A stretch of 64,000 nucleotides of DNA from Phaseolus vulgaris. Its lineage: Eukaryota; Streptophyta; Magnoliopsida; Fabales; Fabaceae. The stretch covers positions 18,788,111-18,852,110 of the forward strand of contig NC_023754.2 in NCBI RefSeq assembly GCF_000499845.2, written 5' to 3'. Shown one piece after another: positions 58,030 to 64,000 of this stretch. How positions within the stretch are numbered: the first letter of the stretch is position 1; each line of letters begins with the position of its first letter. Below the pieces are notes generated by a model. That model saw only the letters and a program-made list of their open reading frames with translations. It was not told the DNA's origin and ran no database searches. Made by a program: the position numbers and the translations under genes.

Positions 58030-59010
58030 TGCTTAGAGAAACAAGCAATAAGAAAATATGGATCCTGATTGTTTTGGAATATTTGATGCACATGATGTGG
58101 TCAATGGTAATGTAGAAGGGGAATGACTTACACTTTGTTTTCCTTTTTCCATGGCTCTTAAGAAGTGATAGTCGTCAAATTCTACAACAAAATAAGGACG
58201 TTGATATTTAAAAAATGTTTGGCGACAATAAAGATGATTTTGGCATTCATGTGTATATGTCAAAGCGATGTTTGGATGCAACATTAACCTGTTAGTAATG
58301 CTAATGTGAGTGAAGCTAATGATATGGTGGTAGGTGAATGTGATGATAAGAATACTGAAGAAGATACAGTGAAGGTTTTGGTAAGATTGTTAATGAGGGT
58401 GCAAGAGAAGATTTTGATGAGATTGTAAGTGATGTTGTTGATGAAGATGTAGATAAGAATGGGGTTGTCCTGATGAAGTAATGATTGAATGTAGGTTGGG
58501 ATGATAATGGAAATGAAGGTAGTAGCTGGTCCTTTGAATGTAGGTATGGCTATATTTGGTGAGTGGTTGAGGTCGTTAATGTGGGTGCCACTAATAAAGT
58601 ATTGGTCAACCATGAAGAGATTATTTCTTTTATGGGGTTGATGGTAACTTTCCAAAAAGAGATGTGAGAAAGAAAATATTTGTGATAATGATGTGCAATC
58701 TAGAAAATCATGCAAGAAGTTAGGTTTGTAGTATTAACATGTGTTGAAGTTGTTGAGTTCCAAGTGAATGAGAGGTCCTCAAATGTTGTTAAATTAGGAG
58801 AAAAACTGTGGATGTAATCAATGTAGTATATTTAGGTTTTCATGCAAACATGCATTGCATGTGCTTGCATAGACTATAACAATTGAGAATTAATGTGATT
58901 AAACTCTTATGTGTGACATTGATCTCCAAAATAGTGGAGTTATCCTAATATTGACCTTTTAGTACTGAAAAGGCTACCATGTACATAAGAAGAAAGGATG
59001 CTATGGAGGG
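58030..59010 (+). pseudogene. MULE (MuDR-type) transposase relic with SWIM zinc finger
   Basis: Positions 58,745-58,800 encode EVVEFQVNERSSNVVKLGEK. After a one-base shift, 58,808-58,868 encodes CGCNQCSIFRFSCKHALHVL, a CxC...CxH SWIM zinc finger as in MuDR transposases. Upstream, 58,280-58,480 is rich in codons for Asp and Glu, like the N-terminal part of plant MULE proteins. Stops and frameshifts occur throughout and no terminal inverted repeats were found, so it is a dead fragment. Confidence 0.6.
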
Positions 59011-59936
59011 ATCTTTTAGGAGCCAAACTGTAAGAAGATTAAATGTGACTTGATCAACTTGGCAAGCAATTTGTTCATAACCATATATTTGCTAAAGAGC
59101 TCCAAGTAGAAAACAAACTGCAAAAAAACAAGTAATTTTCAGAAACAAGAAAATAATGAACCACCCATTCAAAGTCACAACAATGTATCTTAGACTAAAG
59201 TGATGTTAGTGGATCAAACTAAACACCTAACACACAAATATATGCTTTCAATCAAGTATTTAACATAGAGATGGATGTTTCCATTCAAGCGCCAAACATA
59301 GAGACAGAAGTAGGAGTAAAAAAGAATAAGAGAAGAAAGACCAAACAGAGAACTAAATCAATGAAACAAGACTAACTAGGAAGATTACTATGTCAATGTT
59401 ACATTTTTGAAAAAACTTTAGAAACATATTCAATGACTATTTTTTTTAACAAACCCTACTATTAAAAATTGTGTTTAGTGATTGTTTTATTACGTAGGGC
59501 TGCTTTTTTGAAACCAAGATTGTTATGAATTCACTCTTCTGAATTCTGTCCATTTGGAATCTAAATTCGCCTTGCCTAATAAAATTCATTTGGTAATAAA
59601 AAACTGGTAGTATTGAAGGTGTAGAACAAGTGAAAGGTTTCAAAACATTTTTCATGCGAATAACTACTAACTCTTTTAGAAATGTTTTATTACTGGAAAC
59701 AAACTCCTTGGATAAGAACACAAATATGGTAGAAAGAATTTTGGCAGTAATCAAAACTTGAGCAAATAAACAAGATTATATTTATTCGTTCAGATTTCTC
59801 CATTCTTACACTGTTGTGGTATGTGGTCAATAACTTCTTTGTGTGACCCATATCAGAGAAAGATAAGGGGGTGTGACACAGCAAATTATTTAACAACTAA
59901 TGTTTTCTCACCACAGGTTGTGACAGGCCAGAAGCC
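59011..59936. other. Intergenic DNA and probable 3' UTR of SLX1
   Basis: About 0.9 kb. The right part is likely the SLX1 3' UTR. The frame at 59,446-59,754 on the minus strand has no recognisable domain. Confidence 0.4.
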
Positions 59937-62024
59937 TTACAACTGAACAAAGTTGGGGGAGTTTGTTAAGTCAATAAAATCAGTAACAAATGAAGGAACT
60001 CTTCTCTTCTTCCTATTCACAATTCCGCAACTAGGAGAAGGGGTAGACAAATCAATAATCTCAGCTTCATGAGGCACAACAGCTGTGCTGCCAGCAGTTC
60101 GATTTGTATTGGCTTCCAATGTACCACCCGATTGTGCTGGTTGACTCAAGCCAGAACCACTTCTATTAATCACATTCATAAAATCAGCTTCTTCAATGAT
60201 CTCTATTCTTTGTAATGGAGTTGTTATTGTTGATGATGATTTCATCGTCAGTGGTGTTGTAGAACTAACTGGTAGGCGCTGCTCTTGTGAAGAGAATGAA
60301 TTACCTGATTCTCTTGCTTCAGATTCTTTAATCCACTCATCAAATGCTTCACTAATCTTCTCCCCATGGATTTGATTTTTTGGTGAATCAGGAGAGTCTA
60401 AGTCATCACTTACATCTGGAACAGAACCACTAGCACTAGTATTATTATTATCATCAAATTCTACATCATCAATATTGTCATCTTCATTCTCTGACAAACC
60501 ATTGATACTATAGCATGGAAGTTCATCTAGTGGGCCAATTTTGGTCTTCATGTGCGCTGGTAAGCTCGGGCAACCAGCACAGTGTTTCATGTACTTGGTG
60601 GAGAAGAAGTTCACAGTGATATTCATGCTGTGATCATTTATATCACGTCAGAATCAAAAACCAAATCATAGGTCCATTCCAAAGAAAAAAAATGTCAAAT
60701 CCTACTTCTATAGAGATAGAGACCATACCTTTGCCAGGATGGAAGGGTGAGCATTGTGTATGCAAGTTTAATCTTGTTGGCAATTCCTGAGAGGGATTTA
60801 AATTCCACTGCTGCCTTCCTTACAGCCAATGATTCAACAGGGTGCTGCCAAGCCCATTCAAACTGCAAATCCCGAATCAAATTAACATAGAAAAGCATTT
60901 TCTTAAAAGTTGTCATTTAGATAGCATAATATACTTGCTTTCTAGTTGATCCAATCATGCCAAACTTCTCAATCAACCAGACCAAACTCATCTATGCCAT
61001 GTAAAGCCCAACAAATTAAGTTTGCAAAGGAATAAAACAGGGAAATGGAAGAAGCCAAAACAAAAAGTGTTGGATCTGAGCTCATCATCCATATTTTCCA
61101 CATTCTCATACAAGTGATTGCATATGTTAACCACAAAATGCAAGAATTTAAAAAGATGGATGTCGGTTGCCAAGTACATCTAGTAGCAAATTAGTCCTGT
61201 TGGGATGACATAGAAAGTGTTTAATAACTAACAACTCACTTAATTTTGAACATTCTTTAGCCAACAAAGACATGACATAGAAAACAATATCAGACTCAAA
61301 CCTGAAGAGCAGAGACGTTTGTTGGGAAGCCATAGATACATAAAACCATCTCCCAAGGCCTCCTCTTCTTCGTTCTCCAAGCTCCACACCCAATTTCCCC
61401 ATTGTGTTGCCTGATCCGGCGCCTTGGATTCACTGTAAATCTGAAATTGAATACACGGAAACATAAACACACGGACTACAAGCTTAAGATCCATCACAAA
61501 AATAAAAGTTGAATCATAAACATTTTCTAAAAGTTGTTAAATACCCATCACTTATCCCAGAGAAAAATTCAAAAAATTTCAACCAAAAAAACAAGTCGAA
61601 GCAGAAACATTTTTTTAAAAATGGTTAAACACCCAACCTTTCTACCAAACTAGAATTGATTTTTTTTTTTTCAAAAGAAACTAGTAGCAGAAGAGGACCA
61701 TCAGATCATAAAGACACCAACTTATTAAACAGAAACCAAAGAAATTGGCACAAACCCAAAATTTGTATAAAGTACAAATCAAAAGGGGCGTAGGTGATTT
61801 TTGGATTGAGTAATTGAGTGTAATCAGAATTTGATCTTTTAGAGGTGAAAATAAGAGATGAACCCGATGTATGTGTGGCCTTTGTAGCGAGGGCTGAGAG
61901 AGGTCAAGAGGTAGCAAGCAAAGAACCCATTTCCTTCACTATTCTCTTTTTCGTTTTGGTTATTGCCATGGTTTTGCAAAGTTTCTTCTTCTTCTTCGAC
62001 AGAGGCAACCCTTCTCTTCCGCAT
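59937..62024 (-). CDS. SLX1: Structure-specific endonuclease subunit SLX1 (GIY-YIG)
   Basis: Exons 62024-61864, 61440-61302, 60862-60729 and 60627-59937 (minus strand) give 374 residues. SLX1 is the catalytic GIY-YIG nuclease that, with SLX4, cuts branched DNA such as Holliday junctions during repair. Residues from about 33 give [21 protein letters not shown], joined across intron 1 to [16 protein letters not shown], which is the GIY-YIG core. [14 protein letters not shown] and [15 protein letters not shown] follow, as in plant SLX1. The last exon is acidic and Ser-rich and ends with two hydrophobic-D-L-S/T motifs ([17 protein letters not shown]). I see no C-terminal RING-like zinc finger of the yeast type. 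Intron 1 has a weak GTTCAT donor. AATAAA-type signal at 59,786-59,781. Confidence 0.93.
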
Positions 62025-62049
62025 CTTTCTCTCTCTCTAATGAATGAAA

Positions 62050-64000
62050 TATGACCGTTGATAAATGTTGGATATGTCTATGATATCGCATAAGGTCCCA
62101 ATCATATTAAGTAGTATAATTTAATAGTTAAATTATGAAAATTAAATTATAAATTATGCTTGGAAAAGACATTATAACATGTTTTCTAAAGATACCCTTT
62201 TTTTTTAACAAGTTTGATTTGAAAAAAAAAATGTTATGTGCGGCATAATGATCAATTTCAAATGTGTAATTATAGAAATTTTGATTTGATTTGATTTTAA
62301 AATACTATCTTTTTTAATTATTGTTTTTGTAAAATGTTTTCTATCTTTTCAAAAGTTTTCAAATTCAATAGGAGATACTCCAGCAATGCTAAAGCACCCC
62401 ATTTAAGTGATTTACATAAAATTGAAAGTTATATAAACATATTAACCATTTCAAGTACATTTTTTTTCCTCAAGATAAAAAATAACAACGAAAGCGTTTG
62501 AAAAAATTTATAACTATATAAAAAGTTTTAAATTATAATGAATAGTTCATTATAATTCGAAAACTTTATTAGAAAAGTTGTAATTGAAAAATGAAGAGAC
62601 GAGAAGTACTTGAAAATAATTATAACTGTAAAGTAAATTTTCTATTCTTAGTTACATTTATTTGACTATAATTAGATAGTAATAATTTGAGAAAAACAAA
62701 ATTGTAAATAAATAAGATATTCACATTCATATAGGTTTGCTTCAGAGTAAATCATCAATTTAACTTTTCAAAACTGAAAACTAACGAAAGTTCTTAAATA
62801 TTTTAAAAACAATCCTTCCATTAGTTTTTTCTATGAAGTAAACAATTTTAGGGTTCGTTAGACTTCCACCATTGTTGTTATTTATCCAAGGTTTGCCAAG
62901 TCCCTAATCTTTAGTCGCATTCTTGGAAAATGGCTTTTTAAGGAGGAATTGTTGTTTATTTTTCTTAGTGTTCCATTTAGTTATTCATCATTATAGCTAG
63001 GAAAATCAGACACATTTTGGTCACAATTGTTTCATAAATACATCCAAGTTCCTTGTATTCATAAGTTTGAGTGAAAAACAATATGATAACAAGTGTAAAA
63101 AATGTAATATGGATCAATCAACCTTTCCTCTCTCTTTCATTTTCAATTTTGATCACTTTTTAACCATCCAACACTTTTCTTGCACAACACAACTAAGCGT
63201 AGCCTTAAGGGGGAGAACCAAAGTCAGAGTACATAAACATTTTGAAAAAGAAAATAAAATGAAAAGAAACCAAATTGCAATGAAGTATACATCTCTTCTC
63301 ATGTATAGAACCAACAACACATAATAAAAGGTGTTACGATATAAAAGTAAAAGTAAGAATTAGCAATGACACTATTTGGAAGGAAGATATCCTGTTCAAA
63401 ATTATTACATAAATTTGTAATTCTAGACCCTATCATAATCAACACAAATTTTCATCCTTGATTGTGATTTGTTACAATCAGTGCAAGATGATCTAACATT
63501 GCCATGACACTGCTCTCCAGAAATAGATAAGTCATCATAGAAATTTTCCCAGTAAGAAATCATACCAATGTTTCATACATATAAGACATTAGTTGCCGCC
63601 ATTACCATGCAATATTAGTTGATCAAGGAAACAGAAGCCCGAGAACAGATAAATATTGACACTTCTGAAAAACAATTGGATTCCTAGCATGCTATTGGTG
63701 TAAAATGGCTTAATCAGTTCATTTCCATTTCCAATTTCTTCTTTGTTTCCAGTTTGAGAAGTATTTTAAAGGGATCCTAGTCCAAGATGTGGATTTGGAG
63801 ACATGAAGTGAACACGAATAGTTACAATAATGTTCTTTTTTCGCAATTTCATTCTCCGGTTTTACACAGGGAAGTTTCCTTCACCAAACAACATCTATGG
63901 AAATTCTTCTCTTAGAAACCAATTTGTTCTTGCTTAACTACCTTGGAACCCATCAGCATCCAAAAATGATTTTCAGATAAGCTGTTTAGAGAACTCAACA
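62050..64000. other. Right-end region; no gene recognised
   Basis: About 1.95 kb. 62,050-63,060 is AT-rich. From about 63,400 the composition is more balanced and could be the UTR or intron of a gene beyond the window, but no coding exon can be supported. Confidence 0.4.

Noticed and set aside
58284..58715. 143-codon minus-strand frame
   Set aside because: It is the complement of the Asp/Glu-rich MULE relic on the plus strand and has no domain of its own.
61839..61866. AT-AC (U12-type) intron in SLX1
   Set aside because: The first junction I tried was not GT-AG, but moving it two to three bases gives a standard GT-AG intron and the expected IGFTVNPRR.

Overview
This is plant nuclear DNA, most likely from a papilionoid legume (Phaseoleae-like). 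The reasons are AT-rich intergenic DNA, short GT-AG introns, class III peroxidases closest in motif pattern to legume cationic peroxidases, and TRIM, LINE and LTR remnants of the kinds common in legumes. The species assignment is inference. All protein-coding calls come from reading splice junctions by eye, and every multi-exon model below closes in frame.

Region by region: (1) 1-33,000 is a dispersed cluster of four intact class III (secretory plant) peroxidase genes at about 2.2 kb (+), 6.9 kb (-), 15.3 kb (-) and 27.0 kb (+), plus one broken exon 3/intron 3 relic at 31.7 kb (+). The spaces between them hold AT-rich low-complexity DNA and transposon debris: CACTA-like ends, two gypsy-type LTR remnants, two LINE insertions, a LINE 3' tail, a copia gag relic, a hAT-like element, two back-to-back Tourist-like MITEs and a complete small TRIM element. 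(2) 33.5-42.4 kb is a U-box/ARM-repeat E3 ubiquitin ligase (PUB4-like, minus strand) whose large introns carry retroelement insertions. (3) 44.3-49.5 kb is a plastid-type phosphatidate cytidylyltransferase (CDP-diacylglycerol synthase, seven coding exons, plus strand). (4) 54.9-56.3 kb is an intronless CBL-interacting protein kinase (CIPK). (5) 58.0-59.0 kb is a decayed MULE transposase. (6) 59.9-62.0 kb is a SLX1-type GIY-YIG structure-specific endonuclease subunit (minus strand). The remaining 2 kb at the right end has no gene I can recognise.

The genes do not form a pathway. The peroxidases are a tandem family diversified by orientation change, intron loss and decay. The other four are unrelated single-copy-type housekeeping or signalling genes. 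I did not find a convincing undescribed system. The most useful observations are structural: a GC-AG intron in one peroxidase, loss of the third intron in two others, TRIM elements with exact target-site duplications (one nested in a PUB4 intron), a LINE with a 13-bp target duplication, another LINE with an apparent 5' inversion, and two SUMO-interaction-like motifs at the SLX1 C-terminus.
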